Positions 30,612 to 38,523 of a DNA stretch of 41,225 bases are shown piece after piece. The stretch lies in IMG/VR virus record IMGVR_UViG_3300020171_000067, positions 1 to 41,225 of that record; one strand, given 5' to 3'. The notes under the pieces are model-generated. The model made no database searches. It worked only from the letters and a program-made list of their open reading frames with translations, and was not told where the DNA came from. The first letter of the stretch is position 1. Every line of letters begins with the position of its first letter. Source of the stretch: a virus. Made by a program: the position numbers and the translations under genes.

Positions 30612-31448
30612 TCAATTTTCTATTACAAACTCCTGTTCCAATGGGTCATCATGATTATCAGGTGTAATTCTAATTATTGGGCATCCAATTCTGGATGGTT
30701 TGTATCCCTTTTCTTCACCATAACTAGGGTCAAGTATTTCCCCTTCATGTGGTTGAGCATAGGTTTTTAACCACGAGCCACATATTGTAGAAGCCAACTT
30801 AATACTTTTTACTCTACCATTACGCTGAACCAATCTATCGGGCGTATGAGTAGTCATCGCATGAAGATGTCCCATTAAATAAATATCGGCTTCAATATCA
30901 TTCACTAGACGGGATAATCTCATTAACCGAGCCCCTTCAGTTTGAGCACTCCCTGCCCCATGCCATGAGTGTATTGTTAAATGATGAGTAGTTTTACCTG
31001 CCCTGATAAAATTAAGAATGATAAAGCAAGAATAACCAGCATAAGGAACACCCATAGCATCACACAGGTTTCTTGTTACATCATCATCGTGTAGTCTATG
31101 AATTAACTCTTCGTGATTACCTGTTCCTATGGCTATAAGTTGTCCCTGTTCTTTCAGAGGAGCAAAAATCTCTTGGCATCTGTCCAACTGTGATTTGACT
31201 ATATTACTCTTTTTTACCCAATCAGCCAATCCATTCCCTGACCACCGCTTATCTTTTGAGGTAATACAATCCATCCAGTCACCACCACCAATGGCTATTC
31301 CAAATTTACCCTTATCGGCACATTCTTTAACCTTATGAATGAGTTGTTTTTCTGCGGACTCTCTTGCCCCTAAATGAGCATCAAAGAAAGGGTAGATGTA
31401 GAATACATCAGGCCTGGTATAATGGATTTCGTGAGTAATTACTTCCAA
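30612..31448 (-). CDS. Calcineurin-like metallophosphoesterase, 278 aa
   Basis: All five motifs of the superfamily in order: DAH (23-25), GGGDW (54-58), GTGNHE (108-113), HSWHG (160-164) and GHLH (193-196). These bind two metal ions for phosphate ester hydrolysis. Phage members act on DNA or nucleotides, but the substrate cannot be read here. Start is TTG 31448, with AGGAGG about ten bases upstream, the only reasonable start. The C-terminus extends about 60 residues past the last motif. Confidence 0.92.
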   Translation of the reverse strand: MEVITHEIHYTRPDVFYIYPFFDAHLGARESAEKQLIHKVKECADKGKFGIAIGGGDWMDCITSKDKRWSGNGLADWVKKSNIVKSQLDRCQEIFAPLKEQGQLIAIGTGNHEELIHRLHDDDVTRNLCDAMGVPYAGYSCFIILNFIRAGKTTHHLTIHSWHGAGSAQTEGARLMRLSRLVNDIEADIYLMGHLHAMTTHTPDRLVQRNGRVKSIKLASTICGSWLKTYAQPHEGEILDPSYGEEKGYKPSRIGCPIIRITPDNHDDPLEQEFVIEN

Positions 31449-31467
31449 CTAAAAAAACCTCCTATCT

Positions 31468-31674
31468 TCAATATATAGGTATCTCTACCCATTGACAGTT
31501 TATGGCACACCCTTGAGCATCTGTTACCAAGTAAACTTTTATATCCTTAAAACATACCCCATCGGGAGCATGCACCTCAAAGTCAGGTCTATTACTTACC
31601 TTGAACAATTCATTGATGCATTTAATTTGCTCGTATTGACTTGGAAACAATGACCGAAATAACCAATCCCTCAT
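31468..31674 (-). CDS. Hypothetical protein, 68 aa
   Basis: AGGAGG RBS. N-terminal helix (WLFRSLFPSQYEQIKCINELF), then a small beta domain with FKDIKVYLVTDAQGCAINCQWVEI. Not recognised. Confidence 0.7.
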   Translation of the reverse strand: MRDWLFRSLFPSQYEQIKCINELFKVSNRPDFEVHAPDGVCFKDIKVYLVTDAQGCAINCQWVEIPIY

Positions 31675-31683
31675 TTTTACCTC

Positions 31684-31809
31684 CTAGAATAATCTTCTAT
31701 CCTGAATATGGTAGCAATTCAAACATTGTCTCGTGTCAAAATTAGCCCTAAAGATATTGTGCTTCCACGCAGTCCACTTATGAAAACCGAGCCAACAAAG
31801 CACTCTCAT
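31684..31809 (-). CDS. Zinc-finger miniprotein, 41 aa
   Basis: ATG 31809 overlaps the upstream stop (ATGA). LCWLGFHKWTAW followed by RQCLNCYHIQ is a pattern I know from small phage zinc-finger proteins (C-W-L-G-x-H-x-W ... C-x2-C). Role unknown. Confidence 0.7.
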   Translation of the reverse strand: MRVLCWLGFHKWTAWKHNIFRANFDTRQCLNCYHIQDRRLF

Positions 31810-31964
31810 TTTCTATCCCTTACTTTATTCATCTTCCTCAACTCCTCAGCTAAATCAGCATATCCCTGAGCCTCAATAGCCAATCTCTTAGACTCCTGTG
31901 CTAATCTTACCGCTTGCTCTAGATACCAGAGGGCTACCGCAAAACCTGATATGTCAACTATCAT
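31806..31964 (-). CDS. Small helical protein, 52 aa
   Basis: ATG overlaps the stop of the methyltransferase (ATGA), so translation is coupled. N-terminal hydrophobic stretch ([11 protein letters not shown]), then charged helix [18 protein letters not shown]. No family recognised. Confidence 0.65.
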   Translation of the reverse strand: MIVDISGFAVALWYLEQAVRLAQESKRLAIEAQGYADLAEELRKMNKVRDRK

Positions 31965-33394
31965 CTAACCTCATCACGCTTTTGGCTACATCTCTTGGCT
32001 GCTATCTCGCAATACTTCTCCTCTATCTCTATGCCAATAGCTTTATAGCCTTTCGCAGCTAACAATGTGCTACCACTACCCATGAATGGGTCTAAGACTA
32101 TGCCGTTTGGAGGGGTTATCAGGTTTATTAGGTATCGCATAAGGGCAAGGGGCTTAACAGTAGGATGTTGGTTGCGTTGTGGTGCTGGTCTATTCTTATA
32201 AGGCACATTTCTTTCATCCTGTCCTTCATCCCGCCCTTCTATTCTTTGGGGTTCAACATCCTCCAATCCCGCATCCCTTTCAGCCCTTGATGCTTTAGCA
32301 CAATAGAAAAAGCGGGCTGCCGAACCTAAACCGTCTCCGTGAAATGTTTTACCATCATCACCTTTTTGAGCGAAGTCTCCATAAATCCCTTTGCTTTTTC
32401 CGCTCTTGCCTCTACTTACAGGGGCAAAAGCACCCGCACTGGGGGGGAATAACTCCATTACCTCTTGACTGCCATCGTGAATTAGATTGGCGGGAAAACG
32501 ACCTTGTTTATCCATACCCCAACCACCACTGCCATCGCCACCGCTTTGTGTCTCTTGCGTTCCAAATGTAGCTGTGCGTTTCCCTGCTTGCGGTTTATCC
32601 CCATTCAGAGGTATCCTTGAGCTGTCTATATTTATCGCTCCCGTTCCCCACTTCAAAACATTCTCGGCTACTGTCTTTTCTGATAACGGCTTGCGGGCTA
32701 GGCAGATGGGTTCATGGGCGGGCTTCAAGGCAGTTCCCCATCCTTCCCATTGTTTGGCTTCATCTGATTTTGCTTCATAAGGGGGTAACAACTCACCATT
32801 CGGCTCAAGAGTCCCGTCTGGGTGATGCCGACTGGCAACAGCTATTCTATGCCCTCTATCTGGATGTCCCATTAGTTTATCCACACTTAATCCTACATTG
32901 TGCGACTTGGGAAATCCTGAACCATACATCCATTCAACCATATCCCTTATCTCAAACCCCGCATCCTCTATCGCACAAGCCATTCGGTGGTATTGCCTAG
33001 TAGCCCCAAAAGACAATAGATGACCACCTGGCTTCATTGCGTTTAGTAACATCTCCGCCCACTGAAAACACCATTCCTGAAACCATCTACCCTCTTTCGC
33101 TCCCTTGATTGCTAACCCAGGTCTGACACTTTGCGAAAAAGGAGCGGTAGTCGGGCTTTTGCCTTCCCTAAATCTTTGCTCTGACCTTTTTCGTTCCCTC
33201 TCTATAAGTTCCCTTTCTTTTTGAGGGTTATCCCATTCCTTATTCATAAAACCCAATCCGTAGGGCGGGTCAGTAACTACTGCGTCTATCCCTGAGAGCA
33301 AGGGTAGTATATCCCTACAATCAGCGTGGTAGATAACTACCTCATCATCCTGAAAGTAGGGCTTATTGGGTAACTCTAATCCGTTCCAGTTCAT
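31961..33394 (-). CDS. DNA methyltransferase (N4-cytosine/N6-adenine, beta-type order)
   Basis: 477 residues. Catalytic motif IV TDPPYG at 41-46 precedes the AdoMet-binding motif [10 protein letters not shown] at 435-443, the circularly permuted beta-class order. A long middle part (about 85-400) is a variable target-recognition region rich in Gly and Arg. AGGAG before ATG 33394. No restriction partner gene is adjacent, so self-modification against host restriction is a reasonable inference. N-terminal start [10 protein letters not shown] is echoed by a remnant at 36379-36447. Confidence 0.93.
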   Translation of the reverse strand: MNWNGLELPNKPYFQDDEVVIYHADCRDILPLLSGIDAVVTDPPYGLGFMNKEWDNPQKERELIERERKRSEQRFREGKSPTTAPFSQSVRPGLAIKGAKEGRWFQEWCFQWAEMLLNAMKPGGHLLSFGATRQYHRMACAIEDAGFEIRDMVEWMYGSGFPKSHNVGLSVDKLMGHPDRGHRIAVASRHHPDGTLEPNGELLPPYEAKSDEAKQWEGWGTALKPAHEPICLARKPLSEKTVAENVLKWGTGAINIDSSRIPLNGDKPQAGKRTATFGTQETQSGGDGSGGWGMDKQGRFPANLIHDGSQEVMELFPPSAGAFAPVSRGKSGKSKGIYGDFAQKGDDGKTFHGDGLGSAARFFYCAKASRAERDAGLEDVEPQRIEGRDEGQDERNVPYKNRPAPQRNQHPTVKPLALMRYLINLITPPNGIVLDPFMGSGSTLLAAKGYKAIGIEIEEKYCEIAAKRCSQKRDEVR

Positions 33395-33402
33395 TTATAC
33401 TC

Positions 33403-33567
33403 CTAGTTTCGTAACGCTTTGGCTACAACTTGTTTTTTAGGGAGAAAGGCGTAACAATGCCGTTGGCTTTCTCCTATAAATATTTCATTCTTGTATGCTG
33501 CATCCGCACAATAAGCGTCATTACGATTGTGGTGACATTGTGGACATAATTTTGGTCTATATTTCAT
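33403..33567 (-). CDS. Cys/His miniprotein, 54 aa
   Basis: AGGTG RBS; ATG 33567. CPQCHH at residues 8-13, C20 and H37-C38 suggest a small zinc-binding protein. Ends with KKQVVAKALRN. Too short for usual gene callers. Function unknown. Confidence 0.7.
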   Translation of the reverse strand: MKYRPKLCPQCHHNRNDAYCADAAYKNEIFIGESQRHCYAFLPKKQVVAKALRN

Positions 33568-33597
33568 TAGTTCACCTCCAGGAACTTGAAGTTTTGC

Positions 33598-34116
33598 TTA
33601 ATCATCAATCTCAGCTTTTATAGAATTATGGAACACAACAATCATCAGTGGTTTGATATAGCCTACCTTGCCTTTGGGGATAGTGGAATCACTCCCATCA
33701 TCATTCCCAAAGCTAAAACCCTGTTTTGGTTTCTCCAAGAAACGAATTTCTACATTCTCTCTTGGCTTATTCTTAGCCTTATCCCAGATAAACCTATGGA
33801 AGTATCTAGTATGAGTGGCTGATGGTAGAAGCATAACCGTTAAGCAATTAGAATTATATGCTTTCTCTACCCATTTCCCTATCTTCCCATCAAACATCGG
33901 ATGGCAATAAACTACCTCTCCTGTCCAGTCTTGATTCAGACCATTATCCTTTTCTGTGTAGTATCTAGGTAGCAGATGATTCTCATCAGAGGCACAAGCG
34001 TCAAGAGTAAAGTCAAACTCAACCTTTAATTGCTCCCAAATATCGGTAGGCGTTCTTAGAAACTTCATAGCCTTAGAGCAAGTGAAACTTAGTGTCTGCT
34101 TGGATATATTCCTCAT
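33598..34116 (-). CDS. Dam-family phage methyltransferase with altered catalytic motif, 172 aa
   Basis: The block RTPTDIWEQLKVEFDFTLDACA (residues 21-42), RYYTEKDNGLNQDW and LLPSATHTRYFH matches the phage DNA N6-adenine methyltransferase family. The motif that normally reads (N/D)PPY is HPMF at 72-75, so the catalytic residues appear lost, though the surrounding fold is kept. It may be inactive, or bind AdoMet or DNA for another purpose. ATG overlaps the RusA stop (ATGA). Confidence 0.82.
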   Translation of the reverse strand: MRNISKQTLSFTCSKAMKFLRTPTDIWEQLKVEFDFTLDACASDENHLLPRYYTEKDNGLNQDWTGEVVYCHPMFDGKIGKWVEKAYNSNCLTVMLLPSATHTRYFHRFIWDKAKNKPRENVEIRFLEKPKQGFSFGNDDGSDSTIPKGKVGYIKPLMIVVFHNSIKAEIDD

Positions 34117-34667
34117 CTTTTAACTTTCCTTGCCCTAGATTTTGATTTGGTGCGTTCTGGTAATAGTTTGGTATCACTTTCTCTTATGGTAATTAGTAGG
34201 TATGGGTCTCTCTCACCGATAACTCTCTTACCATCGTGCCATCTGAAGTCCTTGTCATTCACACCATCAGCTACTTCGGCTATGGCATCACAAACCACCT
34301 TTGCCAAATTGGATAAATCTGGGGCTGACCTCTCATCCTTAAAATAACCGTCACAGGTAATACTTAGCGGTAACTGCCAGTCCTCTATATGAAGGTGCTT
34401 TACCAACCAGCCCAACTCATCCATCCAAATTTTAGTTTCCTTCTTGGTATATCTACCGCCACCATATTTGTAGTGATTAACGGAAATTATCGCTCCGGGG
34501 TAGTCTATCTTTATTACTTCTTGCTTTGGCTCTGAGGATTTCTCATCACGGAGTGTCTGTAACTCTTTCAGTAGTTTCTTCTCTCTAATAGGTTTCTCAC
34601 TACTCATAATGGTTTCCTCTAGTTCTTTCATTCTGGCTAGTTTTTCTTTATCCATTCTTTTCACCAT
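34113..34667 (-). CDS. rusA: RusA-like Holliday junction resolvase, 184 aa
   Basis: After an N-terminal coiled coil of about 50 residues comes the RusA pattern: PGAIISVNHYKYGGGRYTKKE, DGYF, then APDLSNLAKVVCDAI (Asp near 117-128) and GVNDKDFRWHDGKRV (Asp near 138). The conserved Asp residues bind metal for nicking four-way junctions during recombination or before packaging. ATG 34667 or 34655 can start it; weak RBS for both. The coiled-coil extension is not part of the basic family. Confidence 0.85.
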   Translation of the reverse strand: MVKRMDKEKLARMKELEETIMSSEKPIREKKLLKELQTLRDEKSSEPKQEVIKIDYPGAIISVNHYKYGGGRYTKKETKIWMDELGWLVKHLHIEDWQLPLSITCDGYFKDERSAPDLSNLAKVVCDAIAEVADGVNDKDFRWHDGKRVIGERDPYLLITIRESDTKLLPERTKSKSRARKVKR

Positions 34668-34995
34668 CAATTAACTCGCTGATTGCTAGACAGAGAGCAA
34701 GGGCAGGATTGAACTCGTCCAAAGCAGAACATCTTGGAGGAGCTTTTCCCTCCTTACTAGGTCTTGATACTACCCAAACATGAAATATCCCCTCATCTAG
34801 CACATATTGGCATACCCAGAGCTTTGGCACTAGCCACTTAAAGCAGGCATCAAGGGATTGGGTGAATACAATTCCACTTAAAAGTTTCCCATCTGGAGTT
34901 ATTCCCACAAGTCTTTCCGCACCTTGTCTAATATCTGTAAATCCTGCCCACTCTGCCAACTTCTTATTTAGTTCTTTTTCTTTTTCTGTGTTCAT
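34648..34995 (-). CDS. Phage ABA-sandwich-type protein, paralogue 1 (115 aa)
   Basis: Shares with the next upstream gene the N-terminus EKEKELNKKLAEW, TQSLDACFKWLVP and a C-terminal ALALCLA; this is the layout of the phage ABA sandwich (DUF2591-like) family, where the C-terminal (A)LCxA helix is typical. Function unknown. Tandem duplication is evident at the DNA level too. Confidence 0.78.
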   Translation of the reverse strand: MNTEKEKELNKKLAEWAGFTDIRQGAERLVGITPDGKLLSGIVFTQSLDACFKWLVPKLWVCQYVLDEGIFHVWVVSRPSKEGKAPPRCSALDEFNPALALCLAISELIDGEKNG

Positions 34996-35390
34996 TAAAT
35001 TGCCTTCTCAAGTGCCAAACAAAAAGCAAGGGCTGGACTATCTGCTTCTGCTTCTACTACTTCGTGGTCACTAAACTCAAACTCTGACCACCTATACCTA
35101 AGTTCACACCAATCATTTTCATAACTAAATGTGACCTGTGTTATTTCTATTTGGTATTCTTCCTTATCATAGTTTATTCTATTTGGCACGAGCCATCTGA
35201 AGCAGGCATCAAGGGATTGGGTAAGGTCTTCCAATACTTCTATCTCCCACTCCTCATCTGCGTTAATCCATTTTACTCTACGGTAAATAACTAAACTCTT
35301 ATCATTACCCCTACCATACTCCACACCATCTATACCAAACCGCCACTCTGCCAACTTCTTATTTAGTTCTTTTTCTTTTTCTGCGTTCAT
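34948..35390. repeat. Direct repeat marking tandem gene duplication
   Basis: 34948-34995 and 35343-35390 are 48 bp and differ at one base; a second shared stretch of about 23 bp (near 34842 and 35200) encodes QSLDACF-WLVP. These fall at matching positions of the two paralogues. Confidence 0.85.
34995..35390 (-). CDS. Phage ABA-sandwich-type protein, paralogue 2 (131 aa)
   Basis: AGGAGG RBS, ATGA overlap with the MazG-like gene. Same ends as the paralogue but a longer, acidic middle rich in Trp and Tyr (VIYRRVKWINADEEWEIEVLE). The middle has diverged while ends stay nearly identical at DNA level, suggesting recent duplication with rapid change or gene conversion. Confidence 0.78.
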   Translation of the reverse strand: MNAEKEKELNKKLAEWRFGIDGVEYGRGNDKSLVIYRRVKWINADEEWEIEVLEDLTQSLDACFRWLVPNRINYDKEEYQIEITQVTFSYENDWCELRYRWSEFEFSDHEVVEAEADSPALAFCLALEKAI

Positions 35391-35665
35391 TTTTCTACCT
35401 CCTTGACTGGCAAGTTATCAAACATCTCAGCTATCTTCAGCATAAGAGTTGCCGTCTGTGTTGCTTCTTTAACTACATCTTCCGCTAAGCCACCACGATA
35501 GTTAAATTCTCCAATAGCTTTAGCTGTTTCACCCAATTCTTCAGTAGCAAACATAAGCCATTCTGAAGGGAGTCTGTCTTGAATTCCCCACTTTTCTATT
35601 TGCCTTATATTCTCATCACCAATCATACCCATTATGTCAATCTTCTTCAAACATAAGTCTTTCAT
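35387..35665 (-). CDS. MazG-like NTP pyrophosphohydrolase, 92 aa
   Basis: RQIEKWGIQDRLPSEWLMFATEELGETAKAI followed about 20 residues later by EATQTATLM is the all-alpha pyrophosphohydrolase pattern (E-E-x-G-E plus a second helix with E-x-x-Q). Such enzymes hydrolyse (d)NTPs or alarmone-like nucleotides. Start ATG 35665 is six bases after a TAAAAT box, so the message may be leaderless. Confidence 0.78.
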   Translation of the reverse strand: MKDLCLKKIDIMGMIGDENIRQIEKWGIQDRLPSEWLMFATEELGETAKAIGEFNYRGGLAEDVVKEATQTATLMLKIAEMFDNLPVKEVEK

Positions 35666-35674
35666 ATCTCTATT

Positions 35675-35848
35675 TTACTTCGTTACCCCAACATTTTCCC
35701 AGTTCTTTCGGGTTTCATCCTTTAGACATTCTTTACATATTTTGCCACCCTTGCGAACATTGACACATATAGTGCAGGCTTTGTCCTCTATCTGCATCTG
35801 ATAAACTTCTTTTTGCCTTTGCTTCCATTCTGTGGGTCTCCAATTCAC
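35675..35848 (-). CDS. Zinc-finger miniprotein, 57 aa
   Basis: GTG 35848 with AAGGAGGG upstream. CTIC at 25-28 and CKEC at 38-41 form a C2-C2 zinc knuckle flanked by charged helices. The stop codon lies in the -10 box proposed for the next gene. Role unknown. Confidence 0.7.
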   Translation of the reverse strand: MNWRPTEWKQRQKEVYQMQIEDKACTICVNVRKGGKICKECLKDETRKNWENVGVTK

Positions 35849-36027
35849 TATCTTTTCCCTCCTTTTATTGGTATTGCCTTAATTGTATAAACCTTTGTAA
35901 TGGGATTAGCAGATGCCTCTACTTTATAGTTTCCAAGCCAATACTGCGGTAGCTTATCAAAAAACTCCTCTGGATTATCAAACCTGAGATTGATTTCCTT
36001 CTCCATCTTGCCATCTTGCTTATTCAT
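35848..36027 (-). CDS. Hypothetical protein, 59 aa
   Basis: The frame is open to 36063, but a clear promoter (36035-36063) lies in that part, and ATG 36027 is seven bases after its -10, so translation is probably leaderless from 36027. Beta-rich protein with NPEEFFDKLPQYWLGNYKVEASAN. Not recognised. Confidence 0.65.
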   Translation of the reverse strand: MNKQDGKMEKEINLRFDNPEEFFDKLPQYWLGNYKVEASANPITKVYTIKAIPIKGGKR

Positions 36028-36034
36028 TATCTCT

Positions 36035-36063
36035 ATTCTACCTCTTTTATTGATACTTGTCAA
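36035..36063 (-). promoter_or_regulatory. Internal leftward promoter with palindromic -35
   Basis: TTGACA (36063-36058), 17-bp spacer, TAGAAT (36040-36035). The -35 lies in ACTTGTCAAGT (36055-36065), a perfect 11-bp palindrome identical to the one at 28855-28865. Confidence 0.75.
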
Positions 36064-36097
36064 GTGTCTAACCCCATCACGCTTTGACTACTCCTAA

Positions 36098-36128
36098 TTC
36101 TATATCACTTTCTACTTCATTGCCCCAA
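36098..36128 (-). repeat. Dispersed 31-bp intergenic repeat, copy 2
   Basis: See 29843-29873. Next to it, 36068-36090 resembles the last codons of the methyltransferase gene (near 31964-31987), so this gap has received pieces of other parts of the arm. Confidence 0.65.
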
Positions 36129-36134
36129 CAGTAT

Positions 36135-36377
36135 TTAGTAAAGTAGTTTACCTGTTAATTTGTAATAACACCCTACACACATGCCATCTCTCTTTTCAAA
36201 CATCTCTACAGCTGCTCCATATTCTTGGCTATTTGAAAGGTCAAAATCCTTATTGCATTTGGGGCATTTGAAGATTTTTTGCTGCCCCTCTTCCCTTTTA
36301 CTTATGATGTAGATGTTATCTTCCCTCAAGGCATTTACATTTTTGATTAGTCTTTGTTTATTGGTTAATTTACTCAT
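36135..36377 (-). CDS. Zinc-ribbon protein, 80 aa
   Basis: CPKC at residues 38-41 and CVGC at 67-70 give a zinc ribbon after a basic N-terminal helix (TNKQRLIKNVNALRE). AAAAGGAG RBS, supplied by the methyltransferase remnant upstream. Unknown function. Confidence 0.75.
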   Translation of the reverse strand: MSKLTNKQRLIKNVNALREDNIYIISKREEGQQKIFKCPKCNKDFDLSNSQEYGAAVEMFEKRDGMCVGCYYKLTGKLLY

Positions 36378-36378
36378 T

Positions 36379-36447
36379 TTATCTTCTCCTTTTAATATAT
36401 ATTATCTGGTATTTCTTATCGGGTAACTCTAATCCGTTAAAGTTCAT
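36379..36447 (-). pseudogene. Remnant of methyltransferase N-terminus, 22 codons
   Basis: ATG 36447 begins MNFNGLELPDKKYQ, closely like the start of the methyltransferase ([14 protein letters not shown]); DNA identity is high for about 25 bases, then it leaves the homology and stops just before the next gene. Either a duplication scar or a short coupling leader. Confidence 0.6.
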
Positions 36448-36471
36448 TATCTCTCCAATGGTGTAATATCG

Positions 36472-37383
36472 TTATTCTTCTCTATCAATACTTACTGTAT
36501 GAATATCGTATAGTTGGACACCATATCTAATCTTAAACTCAATAGCTATTTTATAAGGGTCTACTCCCTCTATCTGTTTGGGTGTTTTAATCTTGACAAA
36601 CCTTATCTTGTTTTTGTCAATGGATAGATATAGATTACTATCAAAGGCACTAAAGTCCTTACCATAAGCAAGGTCTCTCCCTGGTGGTTTTTGTAATCCC
36701 ACGACGGCTATCCCACCAGTCGTCAACTTGCTTAGTATCTTTAGCATTGTGTCTTGAATAGCCCATATCTTCTGAACATCCACCCTTACATAATCAATCA
36801 GGTTTAATCCTGTCGGCACAATAACATCTTCAAAGTTAGTTAGCCTCCTGTAAACCTTGAATGGTGGCGGTATCGGAATGGGAAATTCAAGATGCTTAAA
36901 CCGCCTCTTCAGTTGTCCTATGGGGTCAGACTCAAACAAGAATATATTGTCCTTATAGGTTTCTAGGTTCTGGTTTAATATATTAAGCATTATAGCCGTC
37001 TTGCCCTGATTAGTAGGACTAGCAACTACAATAAGGCAAGGAGTGTCAAGCACACAATAATCATTTAGCCCTAGAGGTAACCTCAAGGGACACTCAATTA
37101 GTTCTCCATCATCCTTCCACCACTCAACCTCATCTACTGCCTTATCTATAAGTCTGTATTTATTACCAGTCTGCTCTAACTCAGGTTTCTTGTTTACTTT
37201 AGCAAGATTGTAGAGAACCAATCCGAAAGCATGCTTAGCATCTACGGCATTACTCTTGCGGTCTAATTGGAAGTGCCTGTAAACATCTTCACTGGTGAAA
37301 GTCTTGCCTACCTGCATCGGCAAAAACTCAGTTCTCAATTTCTGTAACGCTTTGGCGTATAACCCTTCAGGAGTATCAGCCAT
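36472..37383 (-). CDS. RecA/DnaB-type P-loop ATPase (replicative helicase-like), 303 aa
   Basis: N-terminal winged-helix-like part (about 25-80: FTSEDVYRHFQLDRKS...), then a RecA-fold core with Walker A ASPTNQGKTA at 121-130, an acidic strand end LFESDP near 149-153, and GGIAVVGLQKPPGRDLAYG with IRFVKIKTPK near 225-270, in the place of DnaB/RadA motifs H3 and H4. Likely a replication helicase or recombinase-related ATPase. No primase domain seen. Preceded by an unusual repeat array. Confidence 0.75.
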   Translation of the reverse strand: MADTPEGLYAKALQKLRTEFLPMQVGKTFTSEDVYRHFQLDRKSNAVDAKHAFGLVLYNLAKVNKKPELEQTGNKYRLIDKAVDEVEWWKDDGELIECPLRLPLGLNDYCVLDTPCLIVVASPTNQGKTAIMLNILNQNLETYKDNIFLFESDPIGQLKRRFKHLEFPIPIPPPFKVYRRLTNFEDVIVPTGLNLIDYVRVDVQKIWAIQDTMLKILSKLTTGGIAVVGLQKPPGRDLAYGKDFSAFDSNLYLSIDKNKIRFVKIKTPKQIEGVDPYKIAIEFKIRYGVQLYDIHTVSIDREE

Positions 37384-37463
37384 TCTTATATCCTTATAAT
37401 TCTTATAATTCTTAGTGTCTTAGTAATTCTTAGTATATTCTTATAATGGTTCTTATAATGAGG
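37384..37463 (-). repeat. AT-rich degenerate tandem repeats upstream of ATPase gene
   Basis: On the minus strand about eight copies of a 9-12 bp unit, ATTATAAGAA or ACTAAGAATT, run up to the ATG of the ATPase. Could be iterons for initiator binding, an AT-rich unwinding element, or the gene's leader. Confidence 0.6.
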
Positions 37464-37793
37464 CTAAAATGAGACTTTTTTATCATTCTTTTTATCTAAG
37501 TTCTCGTGATAGTAGGTTAGAAATCCCTTAAAGCTCTTTTCCAATTCGGTTATCCTTGTAGATGTAAACCGCTTATAGGGAATGTCCTTATCAATATGTC
37601 TCATTAGTTCCATACGGGCAGTTAAGATTTGCTTTATTGGGAACTCATCTCCTTCTGCCATCGCCTCACATAAAGTCTCTACTAAATCCTCTAATTTCCC
37701 CAGTCTTACAGCTAAAATACAGAGTATATTTACGAGTTCGCTATATGTTAATTTTTTATGAGGTTCTAATTCAGTTGTTTCAATCTCTGTCAT
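37464..37793 (-). CDS. Hypothetical protein, 109 aa
   Basis: ATG 37793 chosen over TTG 37811 (weak RBS for both). Helical (YSELVNILCILAVRLGKLEDLVETLCEAM) and basic C-terminus. Next to the ATPase; could be a helicase loader or initiator accessory, but no motif supports this. Confidence 0.65.
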   Translation of the reverse strand: MTEIETTELEPHKKLTYSELVNILCILAVRLGKLEDLVETLCEAMAEGDEFPIKQILTARMELMRHIDKDIPYKRFTSTRITELEKSFKGFLTYYHENLDKKNDKKVSF

Positions 37794-37817
37794 AGTATTA
37801 CTTTCCGCCAACCTGCT

Positions 37818-38030
37818 TTATAAGTGATGTCCACTACAAGTTTCTAGTATATGCTTTTCAGCATCAGTTAGTTTCACATAGCCCTTATATTTCTCCTTGA
37901 TAAGGGCAAGGATTTGGTTAATATAATAATCATAGGGATGGACTTCTAGTTTTGCTACATGTGCTGGTATCTGTTTGAGAACTAACTTTATATCACCTCT
38001 CAATTCCTTTTCACTTAGTTGGTCTGTCAT
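37818..38030 (-). CDS. Hypothetical protein, 70 aa
   Basis: Helical, charged (KELRGDIKLVLKQIPAHVAKLE, INQILALIKEKYKG). Ends with KHILETCSGHHL. Not recognised. Confidence 0.68.
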   Translation of the reverse strand: MTDQLSEKELRGDIKLVLKQIPAHVAKLEVHPYDYYINQILALIKEKYKGYVKLTDAEKHILETCSGHHL

Positions 38031-38109
38031 TTTTACTCCAAAGATATATCATTATTCCAAATCCAACTAATGAAGCAAAGATTATTGTGGCAATTTCATA
38101 ACCTGTCAT
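38011..38109 (-). CDS. Small membrane protein, 32 aa
   Basis: ATG 38109, GAGGAG upstream. One hydrophobic helix IATIIFASLVGFGIMIYLW, then a polar tail. Overlaps the next gene by 20 bases in another frame. Confidence 0.55.
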   Translation of the reverse strand: MTGYEIATIIFASLVGFGIMIYLWSKNDRPTK

Positions 38110-38116
38110 TTTATCC

Positions 38117-38245
38117 CTACTCCTCTGCTCCCTTATAAATCTTTACTGCTAACCAAAAGGGCAACCATAATGGGAACGAAACTATTAGAACCCAAGCTAC
38201 GCAATAACAGAAAATATAATCGGATAGTCTTTGCCACCACTTCAT
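38117..38245 (-). CDS. Small membrane protein, 42 aa
   Basis: ATG 38245 overlaps the upstream stop (ATGA). Hydrophobic core FCYCVAWVLIVSFPLWLPFW with basic ends. Two tiny membrane proteins in a row may act on the host envelope, but no family is recognised. Confidence 0.6.
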   Translation of the reverse strand: MKWWQRLSDYIFCYCVAWVLIVSFPLWLPFWLAVKIYKGAEE

Positions 38246-38523
38246 TTTATTCCCCACTCCTTTTTGAGAGCTTGCCACCAATCAAACCAGATGGCTCTAG
38301 CAAATTCCACATAATCTATTTTGTAGATTTCATAATTACCTAGTATTACAACCTCTTTTCCATCAAGTTGGGTAATATGCTTCTCAATCTCCTTGAATAT
38401 CCTCTCTATTCTGGCTTGCTCATGTGCCTCAATTTCTGCTATCCTTTTCTCATACTTTGTGGCTATCTTTTCAGTAAAGTCTGCCTGCCATTCTTCCTCA
38501 TAATCCCGTTTTATTTCAGTCAT
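38242..38523 (-). CDS. Hypothetical coiled-coil protein, 93 aa
   Basis: Long charged helix (EEEWQADFTEKIATKYEKRI and on) followed by a compact GKEVVILGNYEIYKIDYVEF stretch and a Trp-rich end. Not recognised. Confidence 0.72.
   Translation of the reverse strand: MTEIKRDYEEEWQADFTEKIATKYEKRIAEIEAHEQARIERIFKEIEKHITQLDGKEVVILGNYEIYKIDYVEFARAIWFDWWQALKKEWGIK

Noticed and set aside
31415-31423. TGGTATAAT on the plus strand
   Set aside because: Lies inside the leftward metallophosphoesterase gene with no rightward gene or gap after it.
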